13,659 nucleotides of DNA from JBDSTZ01 sp039927975 (GTDB lineage Bacteria > Pseudomonadota > Gammaproteobacteria > Burkholderiales > Burkholderiaceae_D), in assembly GCA_039927975.1 (NCBI GenBank), contig JBDSTZ010000281.1, positions 1 through 13,659 on the forward strand. Direction: 5' to 3'. Shown here one piece after another: positions 7,247 through 13,659 of the stretch; within the stretch, counting starts at the first letter, position 1; each line of letters begins with the position of its first letter. Made by a program: the position numbers and the translations under genes. The notes below the pieces were generated by a model that saw only the letters and a program-made list of their open reading frames with translations, searched no databases and was not told the DNA's origin.

Positions 7247-8881
7247 ATGGATTCAGTCGAGATGGTGTTGGGCATGCTGCTGGCCGTCATCGCCAGTGGC
7301 TATCTGGTGCGCATGTTGCCGTTTTCGCTGCCGCTGCCGCTCATGCAGATCGCGCTCGGCGCCCTCATCGAAGGCGTGTTCCAGCATGGCGTGCAGCTGC
7401 AGCCCGATATCTTCTTCCTGCTGTTCCTGCCGCCGCTGCTGTTTCTCGACGGCTGGCGCATCCCCAAAGTCGGCTTGTTTCGCGACAAGGCAGTGATCCT
7501 CGAACTGGCGCTCGGCCTGGTCCTGTTCACCGTGCTGGGCGCCGGCTTCCTGATCCATTGGCTGATTCCGGGCGTGCCGCTGGCGGTCGCCTTTGCGCTG
7601 GCCGCCATCGTCGCCCCCACCGACCCGGTCGCCTTTGGCGCGATTGCCGCGCGCGTGCCGGTGCCGCCGCGCCTGATGCACATCCTCGAAGGCGAGGCGC
7701 TGCTCAACGATGCGACCGGCCTGGTCTGCTTCCGCTTCGCCGTCGCCGCCGCCCTCACCGGCCAGTTTTCGCTGGCAAACGCCTCGCTCACCTTCCTGTG
7801 GGTGGCGCTGGCCGGCATCGCTTGCGGCTGCGGCATCACGCTCGCCGTGGCCGCTGCCCAGCGGGTGCTGTCGCGCCGCTTCGGCGAAGAGCTCGGTTCA
7901 CCCATCCTGATCAACCTGCTCATTCCTTTCGGCGCCTACCTCGCCGCCGAACATTTAAAAGCCTCCGGCATCCTGGCGGCGGTGGCGGCCGGCATCACCA
8001 TGAGCTACGTCGAACTGAGCGGACGCGCGCTGGCCACCACCCGCGTGCGCCGCGCGGTGGTGTGGGACACCGTGCAGTTCGCCCTGAACGGGGTCATGTT
8101 CGTGCTGCTCGGCGAACAGTTGCCCGACATCTTGCGCGGCGCCACACGCGCCGGCAGCAACGGCGCCGCGCTCGATCCCTGGTGGCTGGCCGGCCAGGCC
8201 CTGCTGATCAGTCTCGGACTGGCATTGCTGCGCTTCATCTGGGTCTGGGTCTCGCTGCAGCTGACCTGGTTCGGCCGCCGCCGGCGCGGCGAACTGCAGA
8301 TCCGCCAGCCGCTGCGGCTGGTGCTGGCCACCGCGCTGGGCGGCGTACGCGGCGCCATCACCCTTGCCGGCGTGCTGACCCTGCCGCTGCTGTTGCCGAA
8401 CGGCGCCCCTTTTCCGGCGCGCGATCTCGCCATCTTTCTCGCCAGCGCCGTCATCATCGTCTCGCTGCTGCTGGCCAGCGTGGTGCTGCCGTACGTGTTA
8501 CCCGGTCTCGACGTGCCCGGCGAGGAACCCGACCTGGCCGAGGAGGACATGGCCCGCGCCCAGGCGGCGAACGCGGCCATCGCGGCCGTCGAACAAACCC
8601 GCCACGCCTTGTGCGACAACAGCATCAACGCCGACCTGCACACCAACGCCGCCGCCCACGTCATCTCGCTATACCGCCACCGCATCGACGGCAGCGCGCC
8701 CGGCAGCGGCGACGCCGCCCGCGTGCAGCAAGCCGATCTGGCCGAACGCAAGCTGCGCCTGGCCGCGCTGGCGGCCGAGCGCGACGCCATTCTCGCGCTG
8801 GCGCGCAGCGGCGCCATCGCCGACCACACCGGACGCAAGCTGCTGCGCGAAATCGACCTGGTCGAGGCGCGCTACCGTTGA
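7247..8881 (+). CDS. Na+/H+ antiporter, CPA1 (NhaP-type) family
   Basis: Inner-membrane cation/proton exchanger of 544 residues, for pH and Na+ or K+ homeostasis. Residues 1-440 hold about 10-12 hydrophobic helices. The family motifs are LPPLLFLDGW (61-70), APTDPVAFGAI (123-133) and EGEALLNDATGLV (148-160). The last includes N154-D155, the ion-binding ND pair of CPA1 exchangers. VRGAITLAGVLTLP is a further conserved segment near residue 370. The C-terminal ~100 residues are a hydrophilic, Ala-rich helical cytosolic domain with heptad-like charge spacing (AERKLRLAALAAERDAILALA), common in bacterial NhaP/YjcE-like proteins. The start at 7247 is chosen for its ribosome-binding site and the immediate first helix. 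It appears monocistronic: a pseudogene follows and the next intact gene is on the other strand. Ion preference cannot be read. Confidence 0.93.
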   Translation: MDSVEMVLGMLLAVIASGYLVRMLPFSLPLPLMQIALGALIEGVFQHGVQLQPDIFFLLFLPPLLFLDGWRIPKVGLFRDKAVILELALGLVLFTVLGAGFLIHWLIPGVPLAVAFALAAIVAPTDPVAFGAIAARVPVPPRLMHILEGEALLNDATGLVCFRFAVAAALTGQFSLANASLTFLWVALAGIACGCGITLAVAAAQRVLSRRFGEELGSPILINLLIPFGAYLAAEHLKASGILAAVAAGITMSYVELSGRALATTRVRRAVVWDTVQFALNGVMFVLLGEQLPDILRGATRAGSNGAALDPWWLAGQALLISLGLALLRFIWVWVSLQLTWFGRRRRGELQIRQPLRLVLATALGGVRGAITLAGVLTLPLLLPNGAPFPARDLAIFLASAVIIVSLLLASVVLPYVLPGLDVPGEEPDLAEEDMARAQAANAAIAAVEQTRHALCDNSINADLHTNAAAHVISLYRHRIDGSAPGSGDAARVQQADLAERKLRLAALAAERDAILALARSGAIADHTGRKLLREIDLVEARYR

Positions 8882-8911
8882 CTGTGGCGTGCGCGCACGG
8901 CCGCTCGCAGC

Positions 8912-9309
8912 ATTTGCCAGTGGCAATTCCGCACCGGCGTCGACTTCGACCAGGGCGGCGCGATGGTCATCGACGGCGTCGCGGTCGACTTCAAGAGCAA
9001 CAATATGTGGTGGGCGAACAGCTACGCCAACGCCTCGTAGTTTTTCAGCGCCACGCGCAACCTCGCCGCCGGCAACCACACCATCAGATTTACGGTTTCT
9101 AAAACTACAGCGACGGCGGCATGCGGCAGCAATTCAAGACCGCCACCGGCGTCTTCACCAGTTTCGGCAGCGCCGACGGCCTCAACGTCAGCACCGTGCC
9201 CGAGCCGACCACCATGGCCATCGCCTTTACCGGTTTGATGATGCCGGTGTTGTCGCGCCGTCGCCGGCACGGCGAGCCGTCGGCCAGGCCGCTGGCAGCC
9301 GCCGCCTGA
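8912..9309 (+). pseudogene. Decayed PEP-CTERM (exosortase-sorted) protein gene
   Basis: A broken gene for a surface or exported protein. The first frame encodes CQWQFRTGVDFDQGGAMVID, VDFKSNNMWWANSYANAS and, past an in-frame TAG at 9038-9040, FFSATRNLAAGNHTIRF. At about 9091 the homology moves to another frame, consistent with loss of one base, reading YGF, TAA (9100-9102), then NYSDGGMRQQFKTATGVFTS. This frame ends with VPEP (9196-9207), a hydrophobic segment TTMAIAFTGLMMPVL and RRRR, which is the PEP-CTERM sorting tripartite tail. Fourteen further residues follow, longer than usual. No start codon or signal peptide exists: the trace begins about 30 bases after the antiporter stop, so the 5' half is deleted. 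The NYSDGG position may correspond to the CC.DGG of CCXG-family PEP-CTERM proteins, which is only a pattern-based guess. Confidence 0.82.
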
Positions 9310-9421
9310 TCGGCCCGGTCAGCGAGGGCGGCAAATCCGGCCGAACCGGCGGCGACCGCACCTCACGCCGCCCCCGCCGATCCCGCCAATCCCATCGGCC
9401 GCGCCAGCACGCTGCCCCGGC

Positions 9422-9934
9422 TCAGCCCGGCGTTGCCGCCGTCGCCCTGCTTGCGCGCTTCTTCGGCGCCAGCATGGTGCCGTTGCAGCTGGGCGCGCCG
9501 CAGCGGCAGGCGAAGGCGCGCTTGACCGCCGGCGTGTGCCGCACTTCGTACACGAGCGCGTAGTTGTAATTGAGTTCCTCGCCGCGCGCGATTTCCTGCA
9601 GCGCGTGAATGAAGACCCGCCCATCCTCCTCGTAGGCCTCGCAGTTCGGCTCGCAGGCGTGATTGATCCAGCGCGCGTCGTTGCCATCGCTGCCGCCATC
9701 GATCACGCGGCCATCGGCCAGGCTGAAATAAAAAGTGTGATTGACCGGACCGCCCCGCGCTTCGGCGCGCGCAATCGCGACGTCCCAGTCGATGATCTCA
9801 CCGAGATACTCGATGATGCGTTCGCCCGCGCCGATCTTGCGGCGCGCGAAAACGCCGTTGCCGTGGATGGGAGAGCGCTTGACGACGCACAGGGGGCTGG
9901 AGTTGGAATCAGGAGTAGCGGTGGTGGACGTCAT
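9422..9934 (-). CDS. SET-domain protein-lysine N-methyltransferase
   Basis: A 170-residue cytosolic SAM-dependent lysine methyltransferase made of little more than one SET domain. Visible motifs are SPIHGNGVFA (21-30), EYLGEIID (42-49), RWINHACEPNCEA (88-100, the NHxCxPN pseudoknot motif) and GEELNYNY (118-125, with the catalytic-type tyrosine). A post-SET zinc motif CRCGAPSC (C143, C145, C150) can combine with C98 to bind one zinc. The tail (APKKRASRATAATPG) is basic and low in complexity. The protein target is unknown. Chlamydial and other bacterial SET proteins modify histone-like or ribosomal proteins, so those are candidates only. The start ATG 9934 has a weak AGAGA upstream. Neighbours do not hint at a substrate. 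It faces away from the hydrolase gene and towards the pseudogene. Confidence 0.9.
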   Translation of the reverse strand: MTSTTATPDSNSSPLCVVKRSPIHGNGVFARRKIGAGERIIEYLGEIIDWDVAIARAEARGGPVNHTFYFSLADGRVIDGGSDGNDARWINHACEPNCEAYEEDGRVFIHALQEIARGEELNYNYALVYEVRHTPAVKRAFACRCGAPSCNGTMLAPKKRASRATAATPG

Positions 9935-10229
9935 GGTCTCTGCGTAAAAAAAAGTTGCGCCGGGTGCTGTGCGAATGCGTGCCAGTTTGCTGGCCGACGG
10001 TGAACAGCTACGACGACAAGCATCGCTTGTTTTGCCGGCTTTGCACAGGCGCGCACCTTCATGTTTTGGCCCATATCAGGTCCGCATCGCTTCTGCACAT
10101 TGCCGCCGCCGCTGCCGCATCACAGCGCGACGGACCAACATCAAAGCAGCACTGACAAAGCGCGCGAGCCGCCGACGCTGGCGCTGTTCTTATTGTGCCA
10201 TGGGATAAAAAAATCTGTAAGATCCGCGC
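9935..10229. other. Divergent intergenic region without a recognised gene
   Basis: These 295 bp separate the SET gene (-) from the YdjM-type gene (+) and should contain both promoters. An A-tract (AAAAAAAA, about 9946-9953) lies just upstream of the SET gene, and a second AT-rich patch (GATAAAAAAATC, about 10204-10215) lies just before the hydrolase gene. Short open frames here encode Arg/Cys/Ala-rich peptides with no ribosome-binding site or family resemblance, so no gene is called. Confidence 0.4.
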
Positions 10230-11435
10230 ATGGATAATCTCAGTCATTCGGTCGTTGGCCTGGCGCTCGGCGAGCTGGCCCATCACAGCCTGCCGGTGGA
10301 AGCGGCGCCGCAAGACCAGCGCCAGCGCCGCCGCCTTTTGCTGACCGCCGGCTGGGCCTCCGCCAACTTCCCCGACCTCGACCTGCTGCTGAGCGGCCTG
10401 CTGCCAAGTCCACTCGGCTATCTGCTGCAGCATCGCGGCCACACCCACACAGTGCTGTACGCGCTGCCGCAGGCGCTGCTGCTGGTCGCGCTGATCTGGC
10501 TCCTGTGGCCGGGCGCGCGGCGCCTGCTCGCGCACAGCGCCACCGCCCGCACCGGGCTGCTGGCGAGCGTGACGCTCGGCTTCCTGTCGCACCTGGCGAT
10601 GGACTATCTCAATTCCTACGGCATCCACCCCTTCTATCCGTTCGAGGCGCGCTGGTATTACGGCGACCTGGTGTACATTCTCGAACCGGTGTTCTGGACC
10701 GTCTGCGGCGTGCCGCTGGCCTTGACGATCGCCTCGCGCGCCAAACGCGTGACCTTGCTCGCGCTGCTGGCCGGCGCCCTGCTGCTGTGCGCCTGGGCCG
10801 GCTTCCTGCACTGGACCTCGCTGCTGCTCCTGCTCGCCCTCGCCGTGTACGTCGGCGCCCTGCAAGGCCGCGCCCCCGACGGCCGCCGCGCCCTGCTCGC
10901 CGGCTTTATGCTCGGCGCCCTGTTCATCGGCGTGCAGCACCTCACGTCGACCCTCGCGCGCCAGGCCTTGTTCGCGCAACTGCGCGCGGCCGATCCGGCC
11001 AGCCGGGTGCTCGACATCGTCCTCACCGCCTACCCGGCCAATCCCCTGTGCTGGAACTACGTGTCGGTCGAGCGCGACGACGGCGCCGGCCGTTATCGCC
11101 TGCGCCGTGGCGCGCTCGGCCTGGGTGGCGCCGCCTGCCCCGCGCGCCTGGCCGCCAAAGACGCCACCTTCGACGCCAGCCTCGCCGGCCTGCGCGCCCA
11201 GGCCGACGCCGATTGCTGGCTGCGCGCCTGGCTGCGCTTTGCCCGTGCCCCGGTGCTCGGCGCCGGCAGCGCGTCCGACCTGCGCTTCGGCGCGCCGGAC
11301 GAGCCCAATTTTTCCCACCTTGCGCTGGGCGCCGCCTCCCACGCCGCCTGTCCCGCCGGTGTGCCGCCGTGGACCCCGCCGCGCGCCGATCTGCTGCAGC
11401 CCGTTGCGGTCAATACCGCCGCGCACGCGCCGTGA
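10230..11435 (+). CDS. Membrane-bound metal-dependent hydrolase, YdjM type
   Basis: A 401-residue inner-membrane protein of the YdjM / LexA-binding hydrolase family (PF04307). The metal-ligand signatures are in order: MDNLSHSVVGLALGE with H6, NFPDLD (D49, D51), HRGHTHT (68-74) and SHLAMDYLNSYG (H121, D125). Hydrophobic helices lie around 77-93, 108-121, 150-170, 172-190 and 193-210, then about 225-240. The last ~160 residues form a hydrophilic domain (VLDIVLTAYPANPLCWNYVSVE and onwards), also common in longer family members. The substrate is not established for the family. In E. coli, ydjM is SOS-controlled; I see no LexA box here. The start fits the conserved N-terminal His motif, but its ribosome-binding site (TAAGAT) is weak. 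The NRPS-like gene begins 89 bp downstream on the same strand. Confidence 0.9.
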   Translation: MDNLSHSVVGLALGELAHHSLPVEAAPQDQRQRRRLLLTAGWASANFPDLDLLLSGLLPSPLGYLLQHRGHTHTVLYALPQALLLVALIWLLWPGARRLLAHSATARTGLLASVTLGFLSHLAMDYLNSYGIHPFYPFEARWYYGDLVYILEPVFWTVCGVPLALTIASRAKRVTLLALLAGALLLCAWAGFLHWTSLLLLLALAVYVGALQGRAPDGRRALLAGFMLGALFIGVQHLTSTLARQALFAQLRAADPASRVLDIVLTAYPANPLCWNYVSVERDDGAGRYRLRRGALGLGGAACPARLAAKDATFDASLAGLRAQADADCWLRAWLRFARAPVLGAGSASDLRFGAPDEPNFSHLALGAASHAACPAGVPPWTPPRADLLQPVAVNTAAHAP

Positions 11436-11454
11436 CTATTTAAGTCTCGCTGTA

Positions 11455-11482
11455 GGTTAAGGCAATCGTGCTGAGGTATAGT
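11455..11482 (+). promoter_or_regulatory. Possible sigma-70-like promoter before the NRPS-like gene
   Basis: TATAGT at 11477-11482 differs from the -10 consensus at one base. It is preceded by GGTTAA (11455-11460), a poor -35, with a 16-bp spacer. It sits 42 bp before ATG 11525, in the only AT-richer part of the 89-bp gap. It suggests the synthetase gene can be transcribed apart from the hydrolase gene. This is a consensus match by eye only. Confidence 0.35.
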
Positions 11483-11524
11483 CTGCCACCAAGACTACCG
11501 TCGCCCCGACTACCAGCCCCACGC

Positions 11525-13659
11525 ATGAGCGATACGATCCAAACACCAGACACCCCGCGCGCCGCTAACACCGAGATTCTGTACGGTCCGGTGCAACCCG
11601 AACTGCTGCGCGATGAAATCCTCGCCGACCTGCTCGAAGCGAGCGCCGCCCGCTGCCCCGCGCAGATCGCCCTGATCGACGGCGCGCGCAGCATCAGCTA
11701 CGCGGAACTGAACCAGCTGGCCGACCTGGCCGCCTCGCGCCTGATCGAGGCCGGCGTGCGGCCGGGCGACATCGTCGGCCTGTGGCATCCGCGCGGCAGC
11801 ACCCTGCTGATCATGCAGGCGGCCATCGCCAAGACCGGCGCGGCCTGGCTGCCGGTCGACCAGGACACCCCGGTCGACCGTCTTCAGGTGTGCCTGGACG
11901 ACGCCCAAGCCTTCGGCGTCGTCAGCTGCGACGCGCTGGCGCCGCAACTGGCCGCCATCGGCCGCCCGGTCTGGTGCGCCGACACCCTGCTCGGCCCCCT
12001 GGCCAATGGCCACGCCCTGCGCCGCCGCGCGCCGGTCACGCCCGACCAGCCGGCCTACGTGATCTACACCTCCGGCTCGACCGGCAAGCCAAAAGGCATA
12101 TTGATTTCGCAAGGCAGCATCTGCCACTTCCTGCGCAGCGAAAACGCGGTGCTCGGCGTGCGCATGGAAGACCGCGTCTACCAGGGCTTCTCGGTCGCCT
12201 TCGACATGTCGTTCGAGGAAATCTGGATCGCCTACCTGGTCGGCGCCACGCTGTGGATCGGCGCCAAGGACATCACCGGCGACCCGGAGACCCTGCCGCG
12301 CATGCTGCAGGCGAACGGCGTGACGGTGCTGCACGCGGTGCCGACCCTGCTCGCCCTGTTCAGCGAGGACGTGCCGAGCCTTCGTCTGATCAACCTGGGC
12401 GGCGAGATGTGTCCCGAATCGCTGGTCGAGCGCTGGTCGCGCCCCGGCCGCCAGATGTTCAACACCTACGGCCCGACCGAGGCCACGGTGTCGGCCAGCC
12501 TGGCGCGCCTGCATCCTGGGGTGCCGATCACGATCGGCACGCCGCTGCCCAATTACGGCTTGCTGGTGATCGGCGTCGAAGGCCCGGTGCTGTCGCTGCT
12601 GCCGCGCGGCGAAACCGGAGAACTGTGCATCACCGGCCCGGGCCTGGCCGCCGGCTACCTCGGTCGGCCCGACCTGACGGCCGACAAATTCGTCCTCAAT
12701 CCCTGGTCCAGCGGCGCGCACGACGCGCGCCTGTACCGCACCGGCGACCTGGCGCGCATCGACGCCGACGGCCAGGTGCAGTGCCTCGGCCGCACCGACG
12801 ACCAAGTCAAGATTCGCGGCTTCCGCGTCGAACTGGGCGAGATCGAAGCGGTGCTGGCCCAGCAGGCCGGCGTCGGCACCGTTGCCATCCTGCTGCGCAA
12901 GGACGACGGCATCGAGCAACTGGTGGCCTACCTGGTGCCGTCCGGCGCCGGCGCTGAAACCGCCGAGGCGCTGCAGCCGGCGCGCCTGCGCCGCGCCCTG
13001 GCCGCGCTGCTGCCGCCCTACATGGTGCCGAGCCGCTACGAGCAGCTGGCCCAGATGCCGCGCCTGACCTCCGGCAAAATCGACCGAAAGGCCCTGCGCG
13101 CGATGCCCTTGTCGGTCCTGCCGGCCGGCGCCCCCCAGGACGCCGACCTGCCCGAGACGCCGGCCGAAGTGGCCCTGTTCGCCGCCCTGGCCACCCTGTT
13201 CCCCGGCATGCCGATCCGCCGCGACGCCGATTTCTTCAGCGACCTTGGCGGCCATTCCTTTTTCGCCGCGCGCCTGGCCTCGACCCTGCGCGCCGATCCG
13301 GCCTACGCCCACGTGACGGTGCGCGACATCTACCAGCACCGCCGCATCGGCCGCATCGCCGAAGCGTTGGCCGAAGCCCACGCCAGCGTGGCCCCAGAAG
13401 CCGAATGGACCCCGCCGCAGGCGCACCGGCGCTGGCTGTGCGGCGCCGCCCAGGCCGCGGCCGTGCCCTTCCTCGTCACCCTGCGCATGGCCCAATGGCT
13501 GGCGCCCTTCTTCGCCTACCACTACTTCACGGGCGAGCCGGGCGACTCGGTGGCGCGCGCGATCGCTTTTTCTCTCATCCTGTTCCTGCTCACCACCCTG
13601 CTGGAGTTCGGCCTCGCCATCGCCGGCAAATGGCTGGTGGCCGGGCGCCTGCGCGCCGG
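11525..13659 (+). CDS. Pls/PosA-like non-ribosomal peptide synthetase (A-T-membrane; 3' end outside window)
   Basis: The frame is open from ATG 11525 to the window end (711 residues, no stop). The adenylation domain (about 25-530) has YTSGSTGKPKG (181-191), NTYGPTE (313-319), YRTGDL (404-409), GRTDDQVKIRGFRVELGEIE (from about 422) and the catalytic lysine K518 in TSGKIDRKAL. A carrier domain follows (about 545-625) with LGGHS; S578 would receive phosphopantetheine. After it come transmembrane helices at about 644-668 and 678-703, not a soluble condensation domain. A-T-membrane order is typical of the Pls/PosA family, which includes epsilon-poly-lysine synthetase and usually exceeds 1200 residues. 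The enzyme would activate an amino acid as its adenylate and hold it as a thioester at the membrane. My manual alignment gives specificity residues D-M-E-H-I-L-T-V-S-K, which I do not assign. No clear Shine-Dalgarno precedes the ATG, so the start is less certain than the frame. Confidence 0.9.
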   Translation, partial: MSDTIQTPDTPRAANTEILYGPVQPELLRDEILADLLEASAARCPAQIALIDGARSISYAELNQLADLAASRLIEAGVRPGDIVGLWHPRGSTLLIMQAAIAKTGAAWLPVDQDTPVDRLQVCLDDAQAFGVVSCDALAPQLAAIGRPVWCADTLLGPLANGHALRRRAPVTPDQPAYVIYTSGSTGKPKGILISQGSICHFLRSENAVLGVRMEDRVYQGFSVAFDMSFEEIWIAYLVGATLWIGAKDITGDPETLPRMLQANGVTVLHAVPTLLALFSEDVPSLRLINLGGEMCPESLVERWSRPGRQMFNTYGPTEATVSASLARLHPGVPITIGTPLPNYGLLVIGVEGPVLSLLPRGETGELCITGPGLAAGYLGRPDLTADKFVLNPWSSGAHDARLYRTGDLARIDADGQVQCLGRTDDQVKIRGFRVELGEIEAVLAQQAGVGTVAILLRKDDGIEQLVAYLVPSGAGAETAEALQPARLRRALAALLPPYMVPSRYEQLAQMPRLTSGKIDRKALRAMPLSVLPAGAPQDADLPETPAEVALFAALATLFPGMPIRRDADFFSDLGGHSFFAARLASTLRADPAYAHVTVRDIYQHRRIGRIAEALAEAHASVAPEAEWTPPQAHRRWLCGAAQAAAVPFLVTLRMAQWLAPFFAYHYFTGEPGDSVARAIAFSLILFLLTTLLEFGLAIAGKWLVAGRLRA

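Noticed and set aside
10059..11426. A 455-codon minus-strand frame over the YdjM-type gene
   Set aside because: Its composition is rich in Gln, Gly and Arg. The opposite strand carries the complete His/Asp metal motifs.
11782..12957. A 391-codon plus-strand frame inside the NRPS-like gene
   Set aside because: It is out of frame with the conserved motifs and encodes Arg/Pro/Gly-rich low-complexity sequence.
11510..13522. A 670-codon open frame on the minus strand opposite the NRPS-like gene
   Set aside because: It is Gln/Gly/His/Arg-rich without recognisable domains. The plus strand encodes all adenylation and carrier motifs in order, so this is a GC-bias mirror frame.

Overview
The window is GC-rich, gene-dense bacterial chromosome. 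The best guess at its source is a betaproteobacterium of the Oxalobacteraceae (Massilia/Duganella-like). This is inferred from codon bias, a decayed PEP-CTERM (exosortase-sorted) gene, a large Cache-PAS-GGDEF protein, a SET-domain protein and a Pls/PosA-like peptide synthetase. No rRNA, tRNA, CRISPR array, transposase or integrase was recognised.

Layout, left to right. (1) 1-971 (+): 3' part of an erythromycin-esterase-family gene that starts before the window. (2) 972-1324: convergent gap filled by two adjacent tandem repeats, a 12-bp unit repeated six times and a 66/67-bp unit repeated three times. (3) 1325-3679 (-): membrane-bound diguanylate cyclase with a periplasmic sensor, HAMP, two PAS domains and GGDEF. 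(4) 3820-6614 (+): two-gene operon for an IorAB-type molybdenum hydroxylase. It has a 2x[2Fe-2S] small subunit and a Tat-exported large subunit, with a 4-bp start/stop overlap. (5) 6751-7113 (-): small stress-protein-like gene. (6) 7247-8881 (+): CPA1-family Na+/H+ antiporter. (7) 8912-9309 (+): PEP-CTERM pseudogene with no 5' end, two in-frame stops and a frameshift. (8) 9422-9934 (-): SET-domain lysine methyltransferase. (9) 10230-11435 (+): YdjM-type membrane metal-dependent hydrolase. (10) 11525-13659 (+, runs off the end): NRPS-like protein with an adenylation domain, a carrier domain and then membrane helices, the start of a Pls/PosA-type enzyme.

The genes mostly look like independent units: only the hydroxylase pair is clearly an operon. 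The hydrolase and the synthetase lie 89 bp apart on the same strand, but a promoter-like sequence sits between them. The features most worth following up are the Pls/PosA-like synthetase, the double repeat tract, the PEP-CTERM remnant and the eukaryote-like SET/post-SET protein. No complete new multi-gene system can be demonstrated from this window alone.
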